This document shows, one piece after another, positions 42,931 through 51,679 of a DNA stretch of 64,000 nucleotides. A program made the translations under genes and the position numbers. Each line of letters opens with the position of its first letter. Within the stretch, counting starts at the first letter, position 1. This DNA comes from Blautia pseudococcoides (GTDB lineage Bacteria > Bacillota > Clostridia > Lachnospirales > Lachnospiraceae), in the NCBI RefSeq assembly GCF_001689125.2, contig NZ_CP015405.2, positions 3,850,501 through 3,914,500 on the forward strand, in the 5' to 3' direction. Below the pieces are notes generated by a model. That model saw nothing but the letters and a program-made list of their open reading frames with translations. It was not told the DNA's origin and did no database searches.

Positions 42931-44082
42931 TCAATTCTGATAAACCATCACCCCATCAATAAACACATACTTCACCAAAGATTCCACCTTCAAAGGACTC
43001 CCACTCATCACAACAACATCCGCATCCTTCCCCACTTCCAGGGACCCGACTCTATCCTCAACCCCCAAATGTTTTGCAGGATTAATCGTGATCGCCTTCA
43101 AAGCATCAAATTCATCCATCCCGGCTTTCACCGCAAGTCCCGCGCAAAGCGGCAGAAATTCCTGCGGTATCACCGGCGCATCCGTTATGATAGACACCTG
43201 GCATCCCATAGAAGCTAAAACGCCCGGCGTAGTCCAGCTCTTATTCTGCAGCTCGAACTTTGTGGCATGGGTCAGTGTAGGACCTACAGCCATAGGCACA
43301 TGCTCTCCCGCCAGTTCATCCGCGATCAGATGCCCCTCCGTCACATGTTCCAATGTAATATCCAGTCCAAACTCTCTTGCAATGCGCAGAGCTGTAAATA
43401 TATCATTAGCCTGATGTGCATGAGCCTTCAGAGGTATTTCCTTCTTCAGTACCGGTATCAGGGATTCCAGCTTCAGGTTAAACTCCGGCTGCTTCCGAAC
43501 ATCATCCCCTGCAGCCTCTTTCTTCTCCATATAAGCCCTTGCCTTAAACAGCTCATTCCTCAAAAGTGCCGCAGTGGTCATCCTGGAAGTATCCCCCTTG
43601 TCCTGATAACAGTTCTTAGGATTCTCCCCAAATGCGCACTTCATGGCAACCGGATATTTCACTACCATCTTGTCGATCCGTTTCCCCACAGTCTTCACTG
43701 CCGCAAAAGTTCCGCCCAGCACATCCGCGCTGCCAGGGCCTGTCCCAATACAAGTCACACCGGCCTCTCTTGCATGCTGAAAGCACGGGTCCAGAGGGTT
43801 GATCCCGTCAATGGCACGAAGCTGGGGTGTCACCAAATCGTTGAGTTCACAGTAATCTCTTCCCTCATAGCCAATCCCGTAACCGTCCAGCCCTGTATGG
43901 CAGTGGGCCTCCACAAATCCCGGATAGACCTCCAGCCCCTCCGCGTCAAGAACTTCCGTGCCCTCCGGGATCTCCAGATCCGCACCCACGGCACGGATCT
44001 TTCCATCCCCGATCAGGACATCTCCTTTAAAAGGTTCCTTTTCTGCGATCGTGTAAACCAGACCATTTTTAATGCATAACAT
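42931..44082 (-). CDS. Amidohydrolase (imidazolonepropionase/isoaspartyl-dipeptidase-like superfamily)
   Basis: 383 residues. Metal motifs: HxH in VEAHCHTG, K/E region in ARAYMEKKE, H in PLKAHAHQAN, H in TLEHVTEGH, and D in SIITDAPV. The C-terminal small domain reads GSLEVGKDADVVVMSGSPLK. The family hydrolyses cyclic amides or isopeptides. It converges on the DUF1177-AroM pair and may complete the amide-degrading set of this locus. GGAGG lies before the ATG. Confidence 0.88.
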   Translation of the reverse strand: MLCIKNGLVYTIAEKEPFKGDVLIGDGKIRAVGADLEIPEGTEVLDAEGLEVYPGFVEAHCHTGLDGYGIGYEGRDYCELNDLVTPQLRAIDGINPLDPCFQHAREAGVTCIGTGPGSADVLGGTFAAVKTVGKRIDKMVVKYPVAMKCAFGENPKNCYQDKGDTSRMTTAALLRNELFKARAYMEKKEAAGDDVRKQPEFNLKLESLIPVLKKEIPLKAHAHQANDIFTALRIAREFGLDITLEHVTEGHLIADELAGEHVPMAVGPTLTHATKFELQNKSWTTPGVLASMGCQVSIITDAPVIPQEFLPLCAGLAVKAGMDEFDALKAITINPAKHLGVEDRVGSLEVGKDADVVVMSGSPLKVESLVKYVFIDGVMVYQN

Positions 44083-44182
44083 AATCTTATCCTCCGTATT
44101 AAAGTTCTCTTATGATATCATACTGCAAATCCTGCTGTCAGACAAGATATTACGATACAATAATAAAGGCCTGTAAATCTGA

Positions 44183-44719
44183 TCACGGTGTCTCTTTATA
44201 CACATCCGTATGTACGCCGCCAATCTTACCGTCAGCGGCAAAAGATATGAACATATTCCAGGGTTGTTCCGCAAACTCACATGGTACCTGCACATTGGTG
44301 TAATCTCCCGCCTGGTCCCCCAGCCATGCTGCCTTTGTACCTTTAAATTCTCCGGATGACGCTGCAGCGGAACTGATAGCCTGCTCCAGTTCTCCATTCT
44401 CCACCGACGTCTTCATATCCCCCTCTTCATACTCATAGTTATTGACAAGGTTATCATGGTTTGCAGCGATCAGGTCCTCCGTGAATGCAACGGCAGTCTC
44501 CATGAGTTTCCTTCCATCACTCTCAGAAATCTGCTCCGCCTCTGCTGCTGGTCCTTCCATATCAACCTCCGGCTCTGCCTCACCCGGTGCCTCTGTCTCT
44601 GCTGAAGTCTCCTCCTGCTTTTTATCTTCTTTACCGGTATCCTTGTCAGTTTTGTCCCCGCAGCCCGCCAGCGCAAATACGGCTGCTGCCATTAAAATTA
44701 CCAATGCTTTTTTTCTCAT
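44183..44719 (-). CDS. DUF3887-type lipoprotein
   Basis: 178 residues. Lipobox FALAGC. After an acidic linker it carries a domain (MKTSVENGELEQAISSAAAS, DYTNVQVPCEFAEQPWNMFI, GGVHTDVYKETP) that matches residues 60-165 of the alpha/beta hydrolase lipoprotein at 20472-21878, including the PCxFAxQPxN pattern. It lacks the hydrolase. The role is unknown; its parent domain may modulate growth or bind a ligand. AGGAGG precedes the ATG. Confidence 0.85.
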   Translation of the reverse strand: MRKKALVILMAAAVFALAGCGDKTDKDTGKEDKKQEETSAETEAPGEAEPEVDMEGPAAEAEQISESDGRKLMETAVAFTEDLIAANHDNLVNNYEYEEGDMKTSVENGELEQAISSAAASSGEFKGTKAAWLGDQAGDYTNVQVPCEFAEQPWNMFISFAADGKIGGVHTDVYKETP

Positions 44720-44973
44720 TATACTCCTCCTGTCCGCGGCAATACCGCTGTTACTTGTTTCTGGTTACACTATAACATGTCTTTTTAAAAATCGCAAAGT
44801 ACCATTGTCTAAAATATGGTTTTTTATACCTGAAAACAACTCTTTTTCTTCTTATATAAATATAATTCTTTACCAATCTTCAGAAATTGTCGACGATTAA
44901 TCGTTGCCATTTCAGGAAAGATGCGTTACTATAGGACTGACCTGTTTACAATATACGATAGAAAGGATTTCCA

Positions 44974-46323
44974 ATGCAGTTACAAATTAAAAACTTACTT
45001 TCTAACCGTCCGCGTATTTATATTCTCTGCGAATTCGCATTTCTTGCAGGAATATTTATCTTTTGTGCATACTGGGCGCATTTGCTGCCTCTGGATGCAG
45101 GCCCCGATGAAAAAATGCGCTATGATATTCCATTGTATATCTACGAACACGGCAGACTCCCCCACGGCGGAGACCCTTCCATACGAAATCCCGTATGGGG
45201 AACCTCCTACGCGTTTCTTCCTATATTATCCTATATAATATCAGCCCTGTTCATGAAAGTAATGAGTATTTTTTCCACAGACCCTCAGCAGCTTTTGTGG
45301 GCTGCCAGACTGGTCTCTGCCTGCTTTACAACCGGAGCCGTATTTTTCGTCTTCCGTGCCGGCAAAAAGCTGTTTGACGGATACAGCAAATGGTTCTTTG
45401 TCTGCCTGGTAGCGGTTCTTCCTGAGGCTTTGTTCATGGGTGTTTATGTAAATAATGACGCCATGGCTATCTGCTGCGGCGCTGCCATTATATATTATTG
45501 GCTGGTGGGCATGGAACGGCATTGGGACGTGCCCAGCTGCATCTTCCTTGGCCTCTGGCTTGGACTTTGCGCTATGTCCTATCTGAATGCTTACGGTTTC
45601 CTGCTCTGCAGCATCTTTGTCTTTACTCTGAGCTGCCTGACCACCGATAAGAAACAGATCGACTGGAAATACTGGCTGAAGCGGGGTATTCTGGTTGCCG
45701 CTGCAGGCCTTCTTGTCTGCGGCTGGTGGTTTGTACGCAATTATATGATCTACGACGGTGACTGGCTGGGACTTGCCACCAGCAATGATTTTGCAGACCG
45801 CTATGCGCAGGAGCAGTTCCGGCCCTCCACAGCTCTTTCCTCCGGAAGAGCATTGGGCTACTCGGTCTTTTCCATGCTCACCGGCCCCTGGATGGTCAGG
45901 GTCCTCTGCGGCTTTGTGGGGGTATTTGGCCAACTTCAATACTGGGTGGAACCCTGGATCATAATCCTCTATTACATTTTATTCCTGGGCGGACTGCTGG
46001 GATGTCTGATGCAGTTGAAAAAGATGTTCCGGCTCCGTAAAAACGGGGAGATCCAAAGAAAAGCAGTGTTCAACTGGGGAATGCTGATCGCTGCTCTTAC
46101 CCCGTTTATCCTGAACTTTTACCACTCTTACTGTGTGGATCTCCAGCCTCAGGGACGCTATATCCTGCCGGGTCTTGTGCCCATGATGTATTTCACAGTA
46201 TGCGGCGTCACCTATCTGGCCGAACGCTTTATCCCCAGGGCGAAATACCGGAATATTCTGTCCGCTGTTCTGTGCAGTGCTCTGGTACTGATCACAATAA
46301 AGGAATTTTTCCGCATATATTAA
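44974..46323 (+). CDS. Polytopic GT-C family glycosyltransferase-like membrane protein
   Basis: 449 residues with about 10 membrane helices. The first extracytoplasmic loop has LDAGPDEKMRYDIPLYIYEH, in which the acidic pair D/E near the first helix is the GT-C catalytic signature; HGRLPHGGDPSIRNPVWGTS follows. Members use polyprenyl-linked sugars to glycosylate lipids, polymers or proteins. The C-terminal helix region (LQPQGRYILPGLVPMMYFTV) is typical. It is a single gene closed by a terminator at 46322-46360. Confidence 0.85.
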   Translation: MQLQIKNLLSNRPRIYILCEFAFLAGIFIFCAYWAHLLPLDAGPDEKMRYDIPLYIYEHGRLPHGGDPSIRNPVWGTSYAFLPILSYIISALFMKVMSIFSTDPQQLLWAARLVSACFTTGAVFFVFRAGKKLFDGYSKWFFVCLVAVLPEALFMGVYVNNDAMAICCGAAIIYYWLVGMERHWDVPSCIFLGLWLGLCAMSYLNAYGFLLCSIFVFTLSCLTTDKKQIDWKYWLKRGILVAAAGLLVCGWWFVRNYMIYDGDWLGLATSNDFADRYAQEQFRPSTALSSGRALGYSVFSMLTGPWMVRVLCGFVGVFGQLQYWVEPWIIILYYILFLGGLLGCLMQLKKMFRLRKNGEIQRKAVFNWGMLIAALTPFILNFYHSYCVDLQPQGRYILPGLVPMMYFTVCGVTYLAERFIPRAKYRNILSAVLCSALVLITIKEFFRIY

Positions 46324-46360
46324 AAAACTTTCCGCATGTCATGTGCGGAAAGTTTTTTTA
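46322..46360. terminator. Bidirectional terminator
   Basis: ACTTTCCGCA-TGTCATG-TGCGGAAAGT with A6 before and T7 after the stem on the plus strand. Confidence 0.93.
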
Positions 46361-46363
46361 TGT

Positions 46364-46627
46364 TCATGCAGGAGCAGAAGAGCAGCACTGCCTCTTGGCA
46401 AAGCGGGATCCTGAAGTTTCCTCGTATATGCCTTCAACCTGCCTGAATCCGTTCTTTAAGTATAAGTTCACTGCGGGTACCTTTTATATCCACAACAAAT
46501 AAACGCAGATACTCCGCGTTTTTCTCCGCAGCTAGCTTTGCAGCCTCATTCAGCATTTGCCCGCCAATTCCCTGTCGCAGAAACTTTACATTCACTCCAA
46601 AACGGTCTGAATATCTCCCTAGCCGGC
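46364..46627 (-). pseudogene. GNAT acetyltransferase remnant with frameshift
   Basis: Minus-strand translation gives FLRQGIGGQMLNEAAKLAAE (acetyl-CoA loop RQGIGG) then KNAEYLRLFVVDIK. At about 46,490 the frame must shift by one to continue with PAVNLYLKNGFRQVEGIYEE and the end SGSRFAKRQC. The N-terminal half is missing. It is therefore a truncated, frameshifted GNAT gene. Confidence 0.82.
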
Positions 46628-46654
46628 CTTACATCCATGTAAGCACCTCTTCTT

Positions 46655-47488
46655 TCACTTTTTCCTCACATCACTGGGCTTACACCCATATATCTCCCAA
46701 AACATTCTGTTAAACAGCTTATAATTTGCAAACCCGTGCTTTTCCGCCAGTTCCATAACGCCATCTCCGGTACTGCAAAGGTCATGATAAATATGCATCA
46801 GCCGCACTTGGTTTACATAACGCGAAAATGTCACTCCCATATTCTGCCTGAAAAACCGACTGAAATACTCCCTGCTCAGATAAAAACGGGACGCAATATC
46901 CTCCAGCACGATCTTCTCCCTGTGATGCGCCTCTATATACGCAGTTATCTCCGCCAGACGTTCCAGAACCGTGACGTCGTTCACCAATCCCGCCGAATCT
47001 GTGGAAACAGAAAAATGATTAACCAGCACAAATAGCACTTCCATAGCCACAGCCTGGCTCTGCAGACGGTATCCTGGAGGACGGGTCACATACAGAGGCG
47101 GCAGACGTTTTAAAAGACCGCAGATTTCCAGATATTTATCCAGCTTTTCTTTTTTCAAAGTCTGCCGGGAGCAGTAGATGCGGTATTCATCAATCTTAGT
47201 CATATAATTTTGCATGCTGGCCCTGGAATAGTGGATCACAACCATCATGGATACCCTTGTACACTGTGCCTCATGGATCCGGTTAGAGTCCACCACGATA
47301 AACTCCCCTGCCACCAGCTTGTAGTCTTTTCCTTCTATGGAGATCGTGGCTGTTCCATTCAGCACATAAATCAGTTCAATAGCGGAATGCCAATGGGTGG
47401 GGCTGTATCTTCCCTTTTTCGTATGATAAGCGATATTGATCCCTGTCTTCTCCAGCTCAAACAGTGGTTCATAAATCATTTTCTGCAA
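46655..47488 (-). CDS. AraC family regulator with cupin domain
   Basis: 277 residues; the start is TTG at 47488 with AGGAGGTG seven bases upstream, better placed than the next ATG. Cupin N terminus (YSPTHWHSAIELIYVLNGTA, GEFIVVDSNRIHEAQC) and C-terminal AraC domain (IVLEDIASRFYLSREYFSRF, MELAEKHGFANYKLFNRMFW). It is divergent from a short peptide gene at 47669; whether it controls that gene is unknown. Confidence 0.9.
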   Translation of the reverse strand: MQKMIYEPLFELEKTGINIAYHTKKGRYSPTHWHSAIELIYVLNGTATISIEGKDYKLVAGEFIVVDSNRIHEAQCTRVSMMVVIHYSRASMQNYMTKIDEYRIYCSRQTLKKEKLDKYLEICGLLKRLPPLYVTRPPGYRLQSQAVAMEVLFVLVNHFSVSTDSAGLVNDVTVLERLAEITAYIEAHHREKIVLEDIASRFYLSREYFSRFFRQNMGVTFSRYVNQVRLMHIYHDLCSTGDGVMELAEKHGFANYKLFNRMFWEIYGCKPSDVRKK

Positions 47489-47668
47489 AAATGCACCTCC
47501 TAAATGTCAACATGTTACCGCTCACATCAGAACTTTAGGCATATTCAAAAGTATCCGTGTCAATATTGCCCTAATAAATAGCTAAAAAAATATCTAAAAT
47601 CTACCTTAAACTCATGATAACATAATACACGTAGCGAAGAAAAGCAAAAAATGAAAGGGGAAACCATT

Positions 47669-47848
47669 ATGAACAAATACACATTATATGCAGGAACCGC
47701 AGGAGCTATGCAGGCAGCAGAAGTGAAAAACGAGAAGAAAGCTACTTTATGGGAGCGTTTCAAAAATTATTTGATTGAAAATGTAGACATTATCGCACCA
47801 GGTATCATCATGATGAACGGCGGATACTACGTTCCGACTAAAAAATAA
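47669..47848 (+). CDS. Short protein (59 aa), unknown, peptide-like
   Basis: 59 residues from ATG at 47669 (AAAGGGG upstream; an earlier ATG at 47651 is in frame). The sequence MNKYTLYAGTAGAMQAAEVK, then KATLWERFKNYLIENVDIIA and GIIMMNGGYYVPTKK has a charged middle and a hydrophobic, glycine- and tyrosine-rich end. It is followed by a strong terminator 50 bases on, so it is a real single-gene transcript. It could be a secreted peptide or ribosomal peptide precursor, but no modification or export genes lie nearby. Confidence 0.6.
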   Translation: MNKYTLYAGTAGAMQAAEVKNEKKATLWERFKNYLIENVDIIAPGIIMMNGGYYVPTKK

Positions 47849-47898
47849 TATGACCGCCATGACAGATAACCAAATAAAAATACGCAGGAATCAATAAA

Positions 47899-47935
47899 CA
47901 GCAGGAAAGCCGTAAAAGCCGCCTGCTGTTTTTTG
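47899..47935 (+). terminator. Terminator of the short peptide gene
   Basis: CAGCAGG-AAAGCCGTAAAAGCCG-CCTGCTG followed by T6. Confidence 0.9.
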
Positions 47936-47939
47936 TTCA

Positions 47940-48360
47940 CTTCTTTATTTCTTACAGATTCCATCAATCCATGCAAACAACTCATCAAAATCATAATCCC
48001 CCAGGGGGAATGCCCGGCTTTCCCTTCCACCTTATACGGACCATTTCTCCTGTAATCCACAATCTGACAGATCCCCTCAGCCCCCATGCTCATCACCCCA
48101 ATGCTGCACGCAAAATCAATTCCCTTTCCCTTCTAAATGATTCCAACCGGAATGAAAAGACAGCCGGAGTCCCTCATGGGCCCTCCGGCTATTCACAGCA
48201 CATGGAAAAGCTAAAGTGCAGCTATCCCACGTCCTGCAAACAGAGTTACCCACAATTCCATGAAATAGCCAGTTATACACATTACGCACAATGCCGATTA
48301 ATACAAAATTTCTCCCATTCATATTCATTTTTATATACTTATTCTGATACATAAATAACA
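47940..48360. other. Non-coding stretch with possible gene debris
   Basis: No intact gene. On the minus strand short coding-like pieces appear in two frames (GAEGICQIVDYRRNGPYKVE at about 48,080-48,020, then DYDFDELFAWIDGICKK ending at 47,955), which suggests a frameshifted remnant of an unknown gene. The rest up to the MerR gene is AT-rich. Confidence 0.35.
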
Positions 48361-48361
48361 T

Positions 48362-49159
48362 TCACTGTATAATACATCTAATTTCATAATCTGGCTCATA
48401 ATAAGCGTATTTTTCGGAGAAAAAATCTGTTTCTATTGCTATGAAACTGTTTACATTTTTAAGATACTGTTTAAATATATCTGGTGCATCAAGAATATCG
48501 CTTTGACCACGTTTTAGGCAATATTGATTTCCAGCCGGAATAGAGAGAATATTTTTCTTGTCATTTGGTTCTCCTGTATAATCAAGAATATCTGAGCCTA
48601 CATATTGTTCGGTTGAATTATTCTTGAACTTTGCAAGCAGACTAATATCATATCCTGCTTTGTAGCCGCTTGTATGTATCTCCTTTAATAATTGAATCAC
48701 GATATTGCGAAATGCCGGTTCTGTCTGTGTACCGCAATATGGTAACAGATAATATGTTTTTTGGGGAAGAAAAGAGGTAACAATCGTATTTTCCTTGCAT
48801 TTTTGGGAATGAAGCATGTCATGTTCTATTATGTCAAAGTGTTTCATTTTATTTTTTATAGCTTCTATTTTGGTATATGCTGCCTTACGACCATAAGCTA
48901 TAAGAGTTGCATAGTCAATGGTCTGTTCTGAATCAGAAATAAAAATGTTAAAATCTTTTAATGGAATATCAAGCTCAACACAGTATTGTATGGCTTCTAC
49001 AATTTTTATCTGTGAAAATGAGTAATAGCGGTATCTGCTTTCCATATCAATATAGGCTGGTTTTAAAATTCCAATTTTTTCGTAATATCTTAAAGACTGA
49101 ATATGGACGTTTGTTATTTTGGATAATACCCCAATCGGAATTAGTTCTTGTTTTTTCAT
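48362..49159 (-). CDS. MerR family regulator (drug-responsive type)
   Basis: 265 residues. Winged helix-turn-helix IPIGVLSKITNVHIQSLRYY, then EKIGILKPAYIDMESRYRYY, is the MerR pattern. A coiled coil (KAAYTKIEAIKNKMKHFDII) and a GyrI/BmrR-like effector domain follow. It is divergent from a MATE pump gene across a 19-bp-spacer promoter, the MerR control architecture, so it likely activates the pump in response to a small molecule. Codon use is AT-rich compared with the neighbours. Confidence 0.92.
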   Translation of the reverse strand: MKKQELIPIGVLSKITNVHIQSLRYYEKIGILKPAYIDMESRYRYYSFSQIKIVEAIQYCVELDIPLKDFNIFISDSEQTIDYATLIAYGRKAAYTKIEAIKNKMKHFDIIEHDMLHSQKCKENTIVTSFLPQKTYYLLPYCGTQTEPAFRNIVIQLLKEIHTSGYKAGYDISLLAKFKNNSTEQYVGSDILDYTGEPNDKKNILSIPAGNQYCLKRGQSDILDAPDIFKQYLKNVNSFIAIETDFFSEKYAYYEPDYEIRCIIQ

Positions 49160-49170
49160 ACACTTGCCTC

Positions 49171-49201
49171 TTGACTCTCACATAATATTAGAGTTTATAA
49201 T
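49171..49201 (+). promoter_or_regulatory. MerR-type promoter of the MATE gene
   Basis: TTGACT (49171-49176) and TATAAT (49196-49201) are separated by 19 bases. The spacer region has the inverted pair ACTCT / AGAGT. A long spacer with a dyad is what MerR proteins need to twist the DNA and switch transcription on. Confidence 0.88.
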
Positions 49202-49241
49202 AAACCGATATGGACAAAAATGCAAGCAAGGAGTGTATACA

Positions 49242-50837
49242 ATGAATTTATTAACAGAAAAGACAGGAAAATTGTTTTGGAAATATCTGATTCCATCACT
49301 TCTATCAGCAGCGGCAATATCTGTTTTTCAACTTGTGGATATGGTTGCTGTTGGTCAAGGCGTTGGTTCTGATGGCGTGGCAGCATTAGCGATTGTAACA
49401 CCATTGTTTGGTGTATCATCATTTCTTGGTCTTTTTATGGGAATTGGTGGTTCTGTTCACATGGGAATTGCCGAGGGCGAAAGGAATAAAGAAAAATATT
49501 ATGCGGGTTTTACGCTTTCGCTTGTATTGATTGGTATTTTTTCGCTATTGCTTTGGTTGGGATTTATCCTGTTTTCTGAACCAATTTACAGATTTCTGGG
49601 AGCAAATGAGCGTTTAATGCCGTTAGTAAAAGAATATGGGAACTGGATTACAGGCTGTTTCCCTGTATTCTTTTTCTCTATCTATCTTGGTTGCATTGTT
49701 CGTATAGATGGAGCACCAAATATTGCATTGTGGGCAGTTATTTTCAGTGGACTATTTAATGTTTTGGGGGATTATCTTTTAGTATTTCCGTTTAAAATCG
49801 GAACTGGAATGGCTGGTGCTGCGATTGCAACCGTTTTGGGAAATGCTGTGCAGGTTGTAATTTTTATTGGATACATCTTCAGCAAAAAGTGCAGTTTGCG
49901 TTTAACTAAGCCTAATCATTGGTTTCGGGGATTTAAAAAGATAATTATTGCCGGAATTAGTGCTGGTCTTGTTGACATAGCCTACATTTCTCTTACAACA
50001 TTGCTAAATAATCAGGTTTTGAAATACGGAAATGAAGCGGTGCTATCTGTATTTGGTGTTGCATATACCTGTATTTCCACATTCCAAAGGGTATATGATG
50101 GCGTAGGACAAGCGGTTCAGCCGATTATTTCGACAAATTATGGAGGAGGTCAATATAACAGGATATTTGAATTGTTCCGTTATTCTGTTATTGCAGAAAT
50201 CATTTTAAGCGTTGTATTTGCTCTAACTGGCGTACTGTTTCCCAATCAGATTACAATGCTGTTTATGGAAACCACACCGGAAATATTGCAGATTGCGCCA
50301 TCTGTTATATCCCCGGTTTTCATTTCTATTTTATTTGCCGGAATAGGGCATTTTGCTGTTTATTATCTGACTGCCCTGTTATCCCTGCCGGAGAAAAAGA
50401 GGGAAATTATTTACCTTTACTTCTTCGGACGATATACAAAACAGGAAATCGGGGAACATATCAGCTCTAAAAATGCCGACTATGGAGCTGCCGAGCAGTA
50501 CCTAACCTTTGAGCATGACGAGTTTACCATGAAGCCCACACTGGACGAAAACGGGCGGCTTATCCCCCGTGACGCACAGGACAACGGCTTGACGGTAGAC
50601 AAGGCGCAGGAGTTAGGCGAGCGGTACTGTAAAGAGCATTTCCCCGGACACCAAGCGTTGGTATGCACCCACCCGGACGGTCATAACCACAGCGGGAATA
50701 TCCATGTGCATATCGTAATCAATTCTTTGCGGATTGAGGAAGTACCGCTATTGCCATACATGGACAGACAAGCGGACACAAAGGCGGGCTGCAAGCACCG
50801 CTGTACGGATGCAGCTATACCCGGGACAGATTTTTGA
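49242..50837 (+). pseudogene. Truncated MATE efflux pump fused in frame to conjugative-element debris
   Basis: The frame from ATG 49242 (AAGGAG upstream) encodes 531 residues. Residues 1 to about 376 are a MATE transporter (LFWKYLIPSLLSAAAISVFQ, LVDMVAVGQGVGSDGVAALA, YDGVGQAVQPIISTNYGGGQ) that lacks the last one or two helices. It then runs into sigma-70 region 4-like sequence (LPEKKREIIYLYFFGRYTKQ) and next into a relaxase middle part with HxH (HNHSGNIHVHIVINS). The fusion is in frame by chance. Whether the shortened pump works is unknown; I treat it as a damaged gene. Confidence 0.88.
50371..50837 (+). mobile_element. Remnant of an integrative conjugative element (sigma-like and relaxase pieces)
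   Basis: About 30 codons of a Tn916-family-type sigma-like protein end (LPEKKREIIYLYFFGRYTKQ) are followed by about 115 codons of a MobA/VirD2-like relaxase: DNGLTVDKAQELGERYCKEH, FPGHQALVCTHPDGHNHSGN and IHVHIVINSLRIEEVPLLPY. Both proteins are cut at both ends. GC content rises at about 50,400 relative to the MATE part. It marks the scar of deletions that removed the bulk of an ICE. Confidence 0.82.
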
Positions 50838-50891
50838 TGGACACCATGAACCGCGTCCAGCCTGGCGCAGCATCTGCTCTTTCAGCATCAT
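50838..50891 (-). pseudogene. Possible first codons of the lost ABC permease
   Basis: A start with GGAGG upstream (ATGATG at 50891) follows the ABC ATPase gene directly; its first residues MMLKEQMLRQAG are then lost in ICE debris. An FtsX-like permease normally follows this ATPase type. The permease identity is inferred from position only. Confidence 0.35.
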
Positions 50892-50903
50892 AGCCCTATC
50901 CTC

Positions 50904-51587
50904 CTAAATATCTTCTTTTCTTTCTACAATTTTTCCATCTTCGATATGTATCATACGGTCCGCGATCTGTGCCAGTTCCGGGTTGTGGGTGATCATAACC
51001 AGTGTCTGGCTAAACTCTGTGCTGGTCATTTTCAAAAGCTGCATAACCTCCAGGGATGTTTTGGAATCCAGATTTCCCGTCGGTTCATCTGCCAGGATGA
51101 TGGCCGGCTTGCCTGCCAGCGCCCTTGCAATGGCTACTCTCTGCTGCTGTCCTCCGGAGAGGTTGTTTGGAAGATTATCCAGCTTTTCCTCCAGGTGAAG
51201 CAGGTGTATGATTTCCTCTACATAAGTCTTGTAAACCGTACTGCCGTCCAGTTCTATGGGGAGTACGATGTTCTGATATACGTTCAGGATGGGTACCAGA
51301 TTATAATTCTGAAACACAAACCCAATGTTTCTTCTGCGGAATACTGTGAGCTGTTCATCGTTCATTTTACCGATCTCCCTGCCTCTGATCTTTACACTTC
51401 CCGAACTGGGAATATCCAGTCCTCCCAGCATATTCAGCAGTGTGGATTTTCCGCTTCCGCTTGTTCCTATGATTGACACGAATTCTCCCCGTTCCACTTT
51501 CACATCTATGCCGTCCAGCGCTTTCGTGATATTCGGCTCCTGTCCGTAGTATTTCTTCAGATTTTTTGTCTCTAAAATATATTCCAT
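50904..51587 (-). CDS. ABC transporter ATP-binding protein (BceA/LolD-like)
   Basis: 227 residues from ATG at 51587 (AGGAAAAAAAG upstream). Walker A GTSGSGKST, signature NLSGGQQQRVAIARALAGKP, Walker B ILADEPTGNLD. The layout is that of MacB/BceA-type ATPases that pair with an FtsX-like permease in peptide-antibiotic resistance or detoxification. The upstream regulator genes fit a Bce-like module, but the permease is missing (only its start may remain at 50891). The ATPase is therefore probably orphaned. Confidence 0.93.
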   Translation of the reverse strand: MEYILETKNLKKYYGQEPNITKALDGIDVKVERGEFVSIIGTSGSGKSTLLNMLGGLDIPSSGSVKIRGREIGKMNDEQLTVFRRRNIGFVFQNYNLVPILNVYQNIVLPIELDGSTVYKTYVEEIIHLLHLEEKLDNLPNNLSGGQQQRVAIARALAGKPAIILADEPTGNLDSKTSLEVMQLLKMTSTEFSQTLVMITHNPELAQIADRMIHIEDGKIVERKEDI

Positions 51588-51679
51588 CTTTTTTTCCTGC
51601 CTTTCCTTTGATGAATATAGCATACAAAAAGATTATCTCAAACTCTTCTCAAAAAAGTAACAAGTTTGAGATAATCCCT

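Noticed and set aside
48116..48361. Minus-strand frame of 81 codons upstream of the MerR gene end
   Set aside because: No ribosome binding site, no protein-like pattern; likely chance frame in AT-rich spacer.
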